Source: Oceanispirochaeta crateris (GTDB lineage Bacteria; Spirochaetota; Spirochaetia; DSM-2461). Taken from it: DNA of 64,000 nt. Below the pieces are notes generated by a model, which saw only the letters and a list, made by a program, of their open reading frames with translations, was not told where the DNA came from and did no database searches. The stretch covers positions 3,142,439-3,206,438 of the forward strand of contig NZ_CP036150.1 in the NCBI RefSeq assembly GCF_008329965.1, given 5' to 3'. Made by a program: the position numbers and the translations under genes. This document shows positions 54,027-62,942 of this stretch, piece after piece. Position 1 is the first letter of the stretch, and every line of letters starts with the position of its first letter.

Positions 54027-55442
54027 TTATTCTCTTCCGCCGAGGAAATGTGAGGCTTCTCCTACTTCTATAAAGTTTGTAACAGATCCCCGGTTAGGAG
54101 AAGAACCGACAAGAACGACCATGTCACTGTTCCCAATGATTCCTGCATCTAACACTGTTTTAACCGATTCATGGACCATTTCATCCAATGTCTTCTGAGA
54201 TTTTAACAGGAATGGACTCACTCCGTAACTCATTGCCAACTGTCTGACGACAGTGGGATTCGGTGAGAGTGCCAGGATGGGCGTTTTTCCCCGGAAGGAA
54301 GATAGGATGCAGGCTGAACGGCCTGTGTCTGTTTGGACTATAATGGCTTTGGCCCCCAGTTTTCGGGAGGTTTCCTCGGCTGATGCAATCATTTGCAGTC
54401 GAACAGGATTGAATTTAAGCTGGTTCTTCCGCCGGTCCTTGTTCTTTCTTTGTATTTCGCTGGCACTGGCAATATTGGACATGGTTTTCACCGCTTCTAA
54501 AGCATAATTTCCGTAGGCAGTTTCTCCTGAGAGCATCAAAGCATCCGTTCCATCCATGACAGCGTTAGCCACATCGCTGACCTCGGCTCTGGTAGGGCGG
54601 GGATTCTGAATCATGGAATGGAGCATCTGGGTTGCCGTGATCGAAATCTTGCTCCTCTTGATGCACTTCCTTATGATTCTTTTCTGAACGAGAGGAACCT
54701 CTTCAGCAGGAAGTTCTATTCCCAGATCCCCTCTGGCGATCATGACACCATGGCAGTGATCCAGTATCTCGTTGATATTTTCGATGCCTTCTGTGTTTTC
54801 AATTTTGGCAATCAGGCGGATAGGGCTGTTGTATTTATCCAGAATTTTCTGAACCGCAATGAGATCTTCCTTGTTACGGACAAAGGAGTGGGCAATGAAA
54901 TCCACAGCGATCTTGGCGGCAAAATGAATGTACTCTTCATCTTTTTTTGACAGTGATGGAAGAGCAATGGGGATATCTGGAACATTGACGCTTTTTTTAT
55001 TCTGGATCTTACCGGAATTGTTGGCGATACAGCGGAGGCGGTCATCGTTCATATCTATGACAATGAGAGACATGTCGCCATCGTCTATCAGAATTTCAGT
55101 GCCCCTGTTCATAGATTCGCAGAAATGATTATAGCTTACGGAAAAGTGAGGTTCTGACATTTCGGTTCCCTTGGGAACAATAAAGATCTCTTCTCCTTCT
55201 TTGACTTCTAAGGTAGCAGGAATATCGACAGTTCGGATCTCTGGACCTTTTGTATCTATGAGTATGGCCGCCTTTTCGGAGACTTCTCGAATCCGGAGGA
55301 TGATTTGTTCCGTTTCATCGGGAGTTTGATGGGCTGTATTTAATCTGAAGATACCTGCTCCGGCTTTGTAAAGCTGCTTGATAAATTTCAGATCGTTGTG
55401 CTTTCCGATGGTGGCGACAATTTTAGTTCTGTTGGATTTCAT
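54027..55442 (-). CDS. pyk: Pyruvate kinase
   Basis: A 471-residue enzyme converting PEP and ADP to pyruvate and ATP, the last step of glycolysis. Motifs: KIVATIG start, RLNTAH, IDTKGPEIRT, IAKIENTEGI, MIARGDLGIELP, and TATQMLHSM. The C-terminal regulatory domain with IVQTDTGRSA is present. The MTRAEVSDVANAV-type segment appears as RPTRAEVSDVANAVMDGTDALMLSGE in parts. AGGAAAG lies before ATG. Confidence 0.96.
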   Translation of the reverse strand: MKSNRTKIVATIGKHNDLKFIKQLYKAGAGIFRLNTAHQTPDETEQIILRIREVSEKAAILIDTKGPEIRTVDIPATLEVKEGEEIFIVPKGTEMSEPHFSVSYNHFCESMNRGTEILIDDGDMSLIVIDMNDDRLRCIANNSGKIQNKKSVNVPDIPIALPSLSKKDEEYIHFAAKIAVDFIAHSFVRNKEDLIAVQKILDKYNSPIRLIAKIENTEGIENINEILDHCHGVMIARGDLGIELPAEEVPLVQKRIIRKCIKRSKISITATQMLHSMIQNPRPTRAEVSDVANAVMDGTDALMLSGETAYGNYALEAVKTMSNIASASEIQRKNKDRRKNQLKFNPVRLQMIASAEETSRKLGAKAIIVQTDTGRSACILSSFRGKTPILALSPNPTVVRQLAMSYGVSPFLLKSQKTLDEMVHESVKTVLDAGIIGNSDMVVLVGSSPNRGSVTNFIEVGEASHFLGGRE

Positions 55443-55496
55443 TTTCTTTCCTATTTGTGGTTGAATTTAGAGTCATATTCTGAGTTTTTGTATTTT

Positions 55497-56189
55497 TCAT
55501 GTCTTAACACCTTGTATCATATGCCTTTTTGTTCCGAATCCTTTTTTTCTTTTTATAAAGAATCCAGCCTCTCTCAAAGGGCGTTTTACAACACCCGAAG
55601 CCGTGAAGCTGGCCAATGTTCCTCCCAGAGCGGTTTTCTCGTATACAGACTGCATCACCGAAGGCGCCCAGATATCAGGGTTTTTTTCAGGACTGTGTCC
55701 ATCCAAAAACCAGGCATCCACTTGCTTGGGATTCTTCTGTTGACTCCAGTCTCCGGCATCTCCTACATACAGGCTGAATTCAACCTTAACTTTTGGAAAA
55801 TCCCAAGCACATTGATTCCATCCAGGAGTAAGGGTGTTATAAAAAGGTTTCCAATAGTACAAAAAAAGAGCAAAATTTGAACCCAAGGAGTCCTCAAAGG
55901 GACTCAAAAGTTCTTTTATTCTCTCAGAAGAGAGAGGGTATTTCTCCAAACTTGAATATTTGACACTTATTTTTTTAGAAACAGCAGTAGAAAAAAAATT
56001 CATCAGGCATAGTAGATTTAAGCCTGTACCGAATCCTGTTTCACCTATATGGAGAACCTCTTCTTCATTGAGACGGCGGGGCAGATCGTTCCCCTCAATA
56101 AAGATGTAATGAGCCTCTGCCTGGCCATCAGTGTCTGAAAAATAACAGTCCTGATAATGAGGATTCAAATTAATTTGAGTCTTTTGCAT
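55497..56189 (-). CDS. mnmD: MnmD-type tRNA methyltransferase (MnmC2 domain)
   Basis: A 230-residue SAM-dependent methyltransferase lacking the FAD domain of the fused MnmC. IGETGFGTGLNLL is the SAM-binding motif; DAWFLDGHSPEKNPDIW and the SFTASGVVKRPL segment are diagnostic of MnmC2/MnmD. It completes the methylaminomethyl group at U34 of tRNA, the same base thiolated by MnmA. ATG 56189 has GAGG eight bases upstream. It is divergent from galE. Confidence 0.88.
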   Translation of the reverse strand: MQKTQINLNPHYQDCYFSDTDGQAEAHYIFIEGNDLPRRLNEEEVLHIGETGFGTGLNLLCLMNFFSTAVSKKISVKYSSLEKYPLSSERIKELLSPFEDSLGSNFALFLYYWKPFYNTLTPGWNQCAWDFPKVKVEFSLYVGDAGDWSQQKNPKQVDAWFLDGHSPEKNPDIWAPSVMQSVYEKTALGGTLASFTASGVVKRPLREAGFFIKRKKGFGTKRHMIQGVKT

Positions 56190-56275
56190 CTGAATTTCCT
56201 CTTTTATAATAATCTTTTCATGCCTATCTCTGCAATTGTATTTTAGTAAACTTCTTGGTAATATCTTTTTCGAAA

Positions 56276-56289
56276 AGTACACGTGTACT
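56276..56289. promoter_or_regulatory. 14-bp perfect palindrome upstream of galE
   Basis: AGTACACGTGTACT is a perfect inverted repeat between the divergent mnmD and galE genes. Its right end touches the expected -35 position (56289-56294) of a galE promoter whose TATACT lies at 56312-56317. It could be an operator; the regulator is unknown. Confidence 0.5.
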
Positions 56290-56350
56290 AGAAGGCCCCT
56301 TCCGTTTGGTGTATACTCATGGGTATTCATTCCTTTTAGGAGATTTTTCA

Positions 56351-57367
56351 ATGAGCAAGATTCTGATCACCGGAGGAGCAGGTTATATTGCTTCTCATAC
56401 AAATATAGAGCTTCTGGAAGCCGGTTACGATGTCGTACTGGCAGACAACCTATGCAATTCTTCCATGGAAGCAGTCCGCCGGGTAGAGGAGCTGAGCGGA
56501 AAGAATCTCCCGTTCTATAAAGTGGATCTGAAAGATGTAGATGCCCTCAGAAAGGTCTTTGATCAAGAACCAGAGATAACAGCTGTAATTCATTTTGCGG
56601 CATTAAAGGCCGTAGGAGAATCCGTTGAAAAACCCCTCATGTACTATGAAAATAACATTGCCGGGTCATTGAATCTTTATAAAGTCATGGATGAACGGGG
56701 AGTGAAACAGCTTGTCTTTTCTTCCTCTGCCACCGTCTATGGTGATCCGGAGTCTGTTCCTGTCAAAGAAGATGCCCGGCTTCAGGCAACCAATCCATAT
56801 GGTCAAACCAAACTGATGATGGAACAGATCCTCATTGATGCAGCAAAAGCCAAGGGATGGGATGTGACCATCCTAAGGTATTTCAATCCCGTTGGGGCTC
56901 ATCCCTCAGGAAGAATTGGAGAAGATCCGGAATATCCAAACAACCTGCTGCCCTTTATTTCCCAGGTGGCCGCGGGGGTTCGGGAAAAAGTAATGATTTT
57001 TGGTAATGACTGGCCAACCCCGGATGGAACAGGAGTGAGAGACTATATTCACGTTGTTGATCTGGCAAAGGCCCATGTCAAAGCTCTGGACAAGCTTAAA
57101 GTGAAAAAAGGGGTTTCTATCTATAATATTGGTACAGGTGTTGGTTTCTCTGTCCTCGAAATGATCAAAGCCTTTGAAAACGTTTGCGGGCATGCTATTC
57201 CCTGGGAATTCGGACCACGAAGAGCCGGTGATATTGCCTCTGTTTATGGAGATCCTGCTTTTGCAGAGAAAGAGTTGAACTGGAAGGCTGAGTTAGGTTT
57301 AAACGAAATGGTAAGTTCCGCCTGGAAATGGCAGAGTGACAATCCAAAAGGTTATAAAAAGGAGTAG
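56351..57367 (+). CDS. galE: UDP-glucose 4-epimerase
   Basis: A 338-residue extended SDR enzyme interconverting UDP-glucose and UDP-galactose. GGAGYIASHT is the NAD-binding motif, FSSSATVYGDP holds the catalytic Ser, NPYGQTK the Tyr/Lys pair, and ILRYFNPVGAHPSGRIGEDP the nucleotide-sugar loop. Length is normal. AGGAG lies eight bases before ATG 56351, which begins the Rossmann strand; an upstream in-frame start is unlikely. Confidence 0.95.
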   Translation: MSKILITGGAGYIASHTNIELLEAGYDVVLADNLCNSSMEAVRRVEELSGKNLPFYKVDLKDVDALRKVFDQEPEITAVIHFAALKAVGESVEKPLMYYENNIAGSLNLYKVMDERGVKQLVFSSSATVYGDPESVPVKEDARLQATNPYGQTKLMMEQILIDAAKAKGWDVTILRYFNPVGAHPSGRIGEDPEYPNNLLPFISQVAAGVREKVMIFGNDWPTPDGTGVRDYIHVVDLAKAHVKALDKLKVKKGVSIYNIGTGVGFSVLEMIKAFENVCGHAIPWEFGPRRAGDIASVYGDPAFAEKELNWKAELGLNEMVSSAWKWQSDNPKGYKKE

Positions 57368-57445
57368 ATACTTTCCGTAAAGATTGTGGATCTTGTCAGG
57401 CAGGTCTATACTTAGATATGTTCAATCGTAGCTATAGGTACTCCA

Positions 57446-59728
57446 ATGCCTGAGTATCAGGATAAAAACAGCTCATTTCTGAATGAGAATATGTCTCACC
57501 AGTACCGTGTTCAGATGTTGCTGTTTCTTCTGTTCAATATCACAGGAACCCTTGTTCTTGTTTTTTCAGGTTTTGAAAAGTCAGGAGGGTTGAGGACTGT
57601 CATAGTGAACTCGGGACTCCTCTTTTTCTGCATGTTCCTGCTTTATATTAAAAGAAAATTTGAAAGACATAATAATCTCTTAAGTCTTGCCTACTTTACA
57701 TCAATCCTTGTTTACATCCTCTACCTACAGTTTTTAACACGTGATTATGGTCTTGTCTCTATCATGACTTCTCTCTTGGGCGGGATTCTACTTGTTCAGA
57801 TTAACTGCAGTAAGAGGTTTCTTTATCTTCTTACGGCTTTATACCTGGGGATGTTTTTTTACCAATTCTCTACTATGCCCTTTGTATCTTTAACCCTGGG
57901 AACATCCTATTGGGTGATTAGTTTCTTACTCATACTCTTGGCTTTTGGAATCAGTTATCTCAAAATTGGTGTGAATAAAAAATATGAGGAACTGATCTTA
58001 GGCAAAATTAATGCGATGGACGATCAGCATCAGATGATTAAAGAACTGAATGTTCAATCGAATAAAGTCCTGGAAATGTTCGAATCCGTGTTGGAGGCTT
58101 CTCACGATGGTATCGTAGATATTGAAGTATCCAGCGGAAAAGTTCTCATGTCTTCAAGGAGTTGTGAAATCCTGGGATTCAACTGCACAGATTTGAAAAC
58201 TCTGGAAACAGGACTCTCGAGTCACCTTGAGGTCGGCAAAGATGACGACTTTTTTCTTAACTGGGAAGAACTCAAGACTAAAGGAGATAGAACCTTTTCT
58301 CATGAGTGTCATTATCAGTTATCTGTGAACCGGAAGTTCTTGAAATTCAGTCTCCTTGCCTATACGTCATCTGAAGATGGTTCAAGGCATTTAATCCTTG
58401 TTGTCAAAGATGTGACCAATGAGGCAGAACAGGCTGAAATGATTTACAAATCTGCCAATGAAGACTCTTTGACCGGATTGATGAACCGACGGGCACTTGT
58501 CGAATATATTGAAAAATACAGAGAGAAATATTTTGTGTCCTGCGTCGCCATATTGGATATTGATAATTTCCGTTTCATCAACGATTCCTTTGGTTATGAA
58601 ATTGGAGACAGGCTTTTAAAAGCCATTGGCGAATCAATGAGTAAGGACAATAATCCCTTTATTAAGGCTGCAGCACGTTTGAGTAGCAATGACTTTGCTC
58701 TGTATTTAGATACTATTGTTGATGAAGAAAAGATGTATGCCCAAATTCAAAATAATTTTAGTCAGTATACCTTGGATGATATTGAAATCAAGTTAAATTA
58801 CAGTGTTGGTTTCGCCTACTTTTCTGATGCAGATGCCAATGCAGACGGCTTGATTAAAAAAGCAGAAATAGCCATGTATAAGGCTAAGGAGCGGGGGAAA
58901 AAGGGCATCTGTGTTTATTCTGATGATATGAATGAAGAGATAAATCGGCGTCTGGAAATTACAAATGAGTTGGAAAATGCCATAAGCCAGAAAGAGTTTT
59001 ATCTGAATTACCAGCCTAAAATTGATGTAAGAACTGGGCGAGTCGTCGGTTTTGAGTCACTGATCCGTTGGAATTCTCCCCGTTTAGGGCCTGTTCCTCC
59101 TTTTGAGTTTATTGAACTGGCAGAGCAATCAGGGTTGATCCATATGATTGGTGAATTTGTCCTTCGAGAATCCTGTCAATTTGTGAAACGAATCATGGTA
59201 GATTACGGGCCATTAGATGATTTTAGGATCTCAGTGAATGTCTCAGCAGTACAGCTATTGAACTCGGGTTTTTATCAGTCTTTTTTCAGAATTCTGGATG
59301 AAGCTCAGGTCCCCTACTACATGATCGGACTGGAAGTCACAGAAACAGCCGTGATGGAGAATAAGGCCTATGTGTGTAATCAGTTGGAAAAGTTTCGGGC
59401 CAAGGGTGTCCACATTTACCTGGATGACTTTGGAACAGGCTATTCTTCCTTAAATTACCTCACCATGCTACCAATAGATATTTTAAAAATTGATAAAAGC
59501 TTTGTGGATCATATCACTGTGAAGCATCGTGAATACCAGGTTGTCAAAATGATACTGGCTTTAGCTTCTGTATTTTCGTTTACGACCATAGCCGAAGGGG
59601 TGGAAACAAAAGAGCAACTGGATATATTACAGGAAATGGATTGTCACATTATTCAGGGATATTACTTTAGCAAACCCCTCCTTGAGGTGGATGCCTATAA
59701 GATGGTTTTGGAAAGGAATCCGCTGTAA
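57446..59728 (+). CDS. Membrane GGDEF-EAL protein, probably a c-di-GMP phosphodiesterase
   Basis: A 760-residue protein with about six N-terminal membrane helices (to about 180), a PAS-like domain (about 205-325), a degenerate GGDEF domain and a C-terminal EAL domain. The GGDEF motif is replaced by SSNDF, so cyclase activity is unlikely. The EAL domain has FESLIRW in place of EAL, NVSAVQLL, EVTETAV, DDFGTGYSS, KIDKSFV and AEGVET with a later QGYYFSKP, so the catalytic residues seem present. It should degrade cyclic di-GMP, perhaps with GTP binding by the degenerate domain. Confidence 0.88.
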   Translation: MPEYQDKNSSFLNENMSHQYRVQMLLFLLFNITGTLVLVFSGFEKSGGLRTVIVNSGLLFFCMFLLYIKRKFERHNNLLSLAYFTSILVYILYLQFLTRDYGLVSIMTSLLGGILLVQINCSKRFLYLLTALYLGMFFYQFSTMPFVSLTLGTSYWVISFLLILLAFGISYLKIGVNKKYEELILGKINAMDDQHQMIKELNVQSNKVLEMFESVLEASHDGIVDIEVSSGKVLMSSRSCEILGFNCTDLKTLETGLSSHLEVGKDDDFFLNWEELKTKGDRTFSHECHYQLSVNRKFLKFSLLAYTSSEDGSRHLILVVKDVTNEAEQAEMIYKSANEDSLTGLMNRRALVEYIEKYREKYFVSCVAILDIDNFRFINDSFGYEIGDRLLKAIGESMSKDNNPFIKAAARLSSNDFALYLDTIVDEEKMYAQIQNNFSQYTLDDIEIKLNYSVGFAYFSDADANADGLIKKAEIAMYKAKERGKKGICVYSDDMNEEINRRLEITNELENAISQKEFYLNYQPKIDVRTGRVVGFESLIRWNSPRLGPVPPFEFIELAEQSGLIHMIGEFVLRESCQFVKRIMVDYGPLDDFRISVNVSAVQLLNSGFYQSFFRILDEAQVPYYMIGLEVTETAVMENKAYVCNQLEKFRAKGVHIYLDDFGTGYSSLNYLTMLPIDILKIDKSFVDHITVKHREYQVVKMILALASVFSFTTIAEGVETKEQLDILQEMDCHIIQGYYFSKPLLEVDAYKMVLERNPL

Positions 59729-59767
59729 TCCTGATTGCATCAAAAACTGTTCAAGGATTTTGTAATT

Positions 59768-60607
59768 ATGCATAAAACAATCAACTCCCTCATTGTCGAA
59801 GGGGGAGCTATGAGAGGTATTTTCTCTGCAGGCGTTTTGGATGGCTTCCTCCAGGAAGATTATAATCCTTATGATTTTTGTATCGGAGTCTCCGCCGGGG
59901 CCACCAATCTGGCTGCATGGCTTTGCGGGCAGCAAGGTAGAAATTACAAGGTCATCACAGATTATTCCTGCAGACCGGAGTTCATCTCTTTTAGAAAGTA
60001 TTTGCTTGGTGGTCATGCCATTGATTTGGACTGGCTCTGGGAAATCACCATTCGTGAAATAACTTTGGATCTTCATGAATTCAAGAAGAAAAAAACCGAT
60101 TTCTATGTGGGTGTTACAAATGCCATCACTGGCCAGGCAGAGTATCTTGTTCCAGAAGACCAAAGCCTTATCAGTATTATAAAAGGCTCATGTGCTCTTC
60201 CCGGATTATATCGTGATTTTCCCGAGTATAATGGGCTTATTATGTCCGATGGAGGGGTGGCCGATCCTATCCCCGTATTACAGGCCTATAATCTGGGCTC
60301 CAGAGACATTACAGTTATCCTTTCAAGACCGGCTGGTTACAGGAAGAAGAAAGGAGTGTCTGCTTCTCTTTCTGCTTTGATGATTCCCGGGAAAAAAGAA
60401 TTGGCCAAAACAATGAAGAACAGATGGCAAATATATAACAATGCTATTGATTTTCTTGAAAATCCCCCTGCAGACTGCCGTGTGAATATTATTACACCCC
60501 CTCAAAATTTTGAAGTAAACAGGCTTACAAAGGATGCAGGCAAGCTTGACGCGAGGTATCGAATGGGCCTTGAAGCGGCACAACAAGTGATGAATCATTC
60601 TGCGTAG
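59768..60607 (+). CDS. Patatin-like phospholipase
   Basis: A 279-residue lipid acyl hydrolase. EGGAMRG at 11-17 forms the oxyanion hole, GVSAG at 40-44 holds the nucleophile Ser42, and SDGG near 165 provides the Asp of the dyad. No signal peptide is visible, so it is probably cytoplasmic and may act on membrane lipids from inside. ATG 59768 starts the conserved strand; AAGGA lies somewhat far upstream. It stands between two c-di-GMP genes without a visible functional link. Confidence 0.88.
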   Translation: MHKTINSLIVEGGAMRGIFSAGVLDGFLQEDYNPYDFCIGVSAGATNLAAWLCGQQGRNYKVITDYSCRPEFISFRKYLLGGHAIDLDWLWEITIREITLDLHEFKKKKTDFYVGVTNAITGQAEYLVPEDQSLISIIKGSCALPGLYRDFPEYNGLIMSDGGVADPIPVLQAYNLGSRDITVILSRPAGYRKKKGVSASLSALMIPGKKELAKTMKNRWQIYNNAIDFLENPPADCRVNIITPPQNFEVNRLTKDAGKLDARYRMGLEAAQQVMNHSA

Positions 60608-60662
60608 AAACTATTTAAGATGAAAGTATCTGTTAAATTTGGGGCTATATTTGTTTTTTTTT

Positions 60663-62435
60663 ATGAGATTTGAAACTGGATTTAAATCCAAACTTGTACT
60701 AGCTGCAATGATTACATTTTTAATCGCATTCTTACCTTCTTTGGTTTTTGGAAGTGGGATTAAAGAAAATAGAGTTTTTGCAGAAACCGGGGTGATTGAT
60801 CTTTCCTCTATTAATTTTAACAACCATCCTCCGGTAGGTTTAGACGGAATGTGGGAATTCCGGTGGAATGAACTCCTAGAGCCTGAAGATGCCAGATGGG
60901 GCATGCATAGGGAAGAATCACAGTTTTACCCAGTCCCTCTTTTTTGGACATCCTATGGTGATCATCAGTATGATTCTATTGGTCAGGGTACATATCGTTT
61001 GATAGTCAGGACATCAGGTCAGACTGACTATTACGGTATAAGTCTTCCCGAAATTTTTTCGGAGTATAAGTTCTGGATCAATGATGATCTTATCGACCAA
61101 AGATGGGATGCGGAAGGAACGCATGTCAAGTTTTTGAAACCATCGGTTTTTGTCATATATTCTGATTCTGATACCCTGGAATTAATACTTCAAGTCAGAA
61201 ATCGCTCTCATAGCAATGCCGGAATTGGGCAGAGTATCCTGTTTGGATCGGAGCAGAGTGTTTTCCGGAGTCAAATATTCAGTCTCTCCCTTGATTTGAT
61301 CCTTATTGCCATTTGCCTTTTTGCCGGTATATATCACAGCATCATTTATATCTTCAGGAAAGAGGAAAAAGAACTTCTATTCTTTGGGATATTCTGTTTT
61401 ATTCTGTCTTTGCGGACTTTTTCAACGGGTACTACACTCTTGACTCAAGCCCTGCCAGATCTTTCATTTCTTGTCGGTTCTCGGATTGCCACAGCTGTTA
61501 TTCCCTTAGCGGTGATAAGTTTTCAAATATTTGCCTATTATTTTTTCAAGAAATACACAGCTCGAAAAGCTTTTTTGATTCTCCTCGCTTTCAATTCTGC
61601 ATATTTAGTGATGGTTTTTGTAGTCGATTCTTTTGCATACTCCTCAGCGTATGCGTATTATCTTCTTATTATTTTGGCTACATGTGGATTTATTATTGGG
61701 ATAGATATTTATGCCATCATTAAAAGAGAGAAGTTTGCACTTCTTTTCTTGTTAGGCTTTGTTCTTTTATTTGTAGGTATCGCCAATGATATGATGCATT
61801 ATCTTCAGATTATAATCACAGGGTATTATCTTTCTGCTTTTTTTGCTGGGTTTATTTTATTGGAGTCTCTGATCCTTTCAATTAAATTTTCTCAAGATCA
61901 TATGATGATTTCAGTCCTTTCTGAGCGACTCGAGTCGGCCGTTAATAAATCTAATCTTGACCCGCTTACAGGCATCTACAACCGGAGGTTCCTGATTCTT
62001 TCAGGACAGCGTGAATTGGAAATGTCTAGAAGAAATGGACAATCTTTTTCGCTCGTTATGATGGATGTCGATTATTTTAAGGAAATTAATGATACCTACG
62101 GACATGATATTGGGGACCATGTCATCATTGAACTTACCAGGGTAATTTCATCCAGTATTCGAGGAAGTGATATTTTGACAAGGTTTGGGGGAGATGAGTT
62201 CGTTCTTCTTTTACCTCAGACAGGAATCAATGAAGCTTTTCTTGTTGCTGAGAAGTTGAGAGGGATGGTCGAAAAGTCTGCTATACCAATAAACAAAGAT
62301 GCAGATATAAAAATTACTCTTAGTTTGGGAGTGTCCTGTACAAGCGATGAGGTTCAATCTTTTGATGAACTCATGCGACTAGCGGATCAAATGCTATATA
62401 AATCCAAGGAAAAGGGCAGAAATTCGGTTTGTTGA
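60663..62435 (+). CDS. 7TM-DISM diguanylate cyclase
   Basis: A 590-residue membrane protein. A signal-anchor helix (about 8-30) leads to an extracytoplasmic 7TMR-DISM-type beta domain (about 40-210, with GMWEFRWN and YRLIVRT), then seven helices (about 210-410), and a C-terminal GGDEF domain with DPLTGIYNRRF, DVDYFKEINDTYGHDIGD and an intact GGDEF. An I-site Arg-Gly-Ser-Asp lies five residues before it. It should make cyclic di-GMP in response to an external ligand, possibly a carbohydrate. The start has no clear ribosome site. Confidence 0.88.
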   Translation: MRFETGFKSKLVLAAMITFLIAFLPSLVFGSGIKENRVFAETGVIDLSSINFNNHPPVGLDGMWEFRWNELLEPEDARWGMHREESQFYPVPLFWTSYGDHQYDSIGQGTYRLIVRTSGQTDYYGISLPEIFSEYKFWINDDLIDQRWDAEGTHVKFLKPSVFVIYSDSDTLELILQVRNRSHSNAGIGQSILFGSEQSVFRSQIFSLSLDLILIAICLFAGIYHSIIYIFRKEEKELLFFGIFCFILSLRTFSTGTTLLTQALPDLSFLVGSRIATAVIPLAVISFQIFAYYFFKKYTARKAFLILLAFNSAYLVMVFVVDSFAYSSAYAYYLLIILATCGFIIGIDIYAIIKREKFALLFLLGFVLLFVGIANDMMHYLQIIITGYYLSAFFAGFILLESLILSIKFSQDHMMISVLSERLESAVNKSNLDPLTGIYNRRFLILSGQRELEMSRRNGQSFSLVMMDVDYFKEINDTYGHDIGDHVIIELTRVISSSIRGSDILTRFGGDEFVLLLPQTGINEAFLVAEKLRGMVEKSAIPINKDADIKITLSLGVSCTSDEVQSFDELMRLADQMLYKSKEKGRNSVC

Positions 62436-62507
62436 GTTTTTAAAATGTAAGCGGATTACTATTATTAGAAAATAAGTATTCATTTATATTTGTTGAAATC
62501 CTCCAAT

Positions 62508-62534
62508 TTGCGATATTTTAATATTGAGTATAAT
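62508..62534 (+). promoter_or_regulatory. Possible promoter of the small Cys-rich gene
   Basis: TTGCGA (62508-62513) and a perfect TATAAT (62529-62534) are 15 bp apart, slightly short of optimal. The -10 match is good; the -35 is weak. Confidence 0.35.
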
Positions 62535-62586
62535 ATGGCTGGTAACTAAAATGAACTATCGATTAAAATTTGCTTTGGAGATACTA

Positions 62587-62805
62587 ATGGCTGATTGTAA
62601 AAATTTAGCGGGTTGTCCGTTTTTCAATGATAAAATGTCCGAGAAACCTGCTCTGGCTTCAATGATGAAAAAAAGGTATTGCCTGGGAGAGAGTACACTC
62701 TGCGCCCGATATATTGTATGTGAAGCTCTTGGTAAGGATAATGTACCAGGTAACCTCTTTCCTAATATGCAGGACAAAGCTCAAGTATTAATCGGAGCAA
62801 AATAG
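62587..62805 (+). CDS. Small Cys-rich protein (CPFFN type)
   Basis: A 72-residue protein beginning MADCKNLAGCPFFNDKM with Cys at 4, 10, 32, 39 and 45; the second half has RYCLGESTLCARYIVCEALG. This C-x5-C-P-F-F-N ... Y-C-x-G ... C-A-R-Y layout recurs in small proteins and C-terminal tails of signalling proteins in anaerobes and spirochaetes. Binding of iron-sulfur or zinc is likely but unproven. GGAG lies seven bases before ATG 62587. It lies between a diguanylate cyclase and a chemotaxis-type protein. Confidence 0.7.
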   Translation: MADCKNLAGCPFFNDKMSEKPALASMMKKRYCLGESTLCARYIVCEALGKDNVPGNLFPNMQDKAQVLIGAK

Positions 62806-62942
62806 ATTATTAACAAATCTTCCATTTGGTAGGCAGTCCCCAAGATTGTCCAGACTTATGATCACATTGGCAGAAATGAATGCAATTATAGGGAATGGAC
62901 CGGGGAATCAATAATCATAGTAGTCTCTTCATAGAAAATTGC

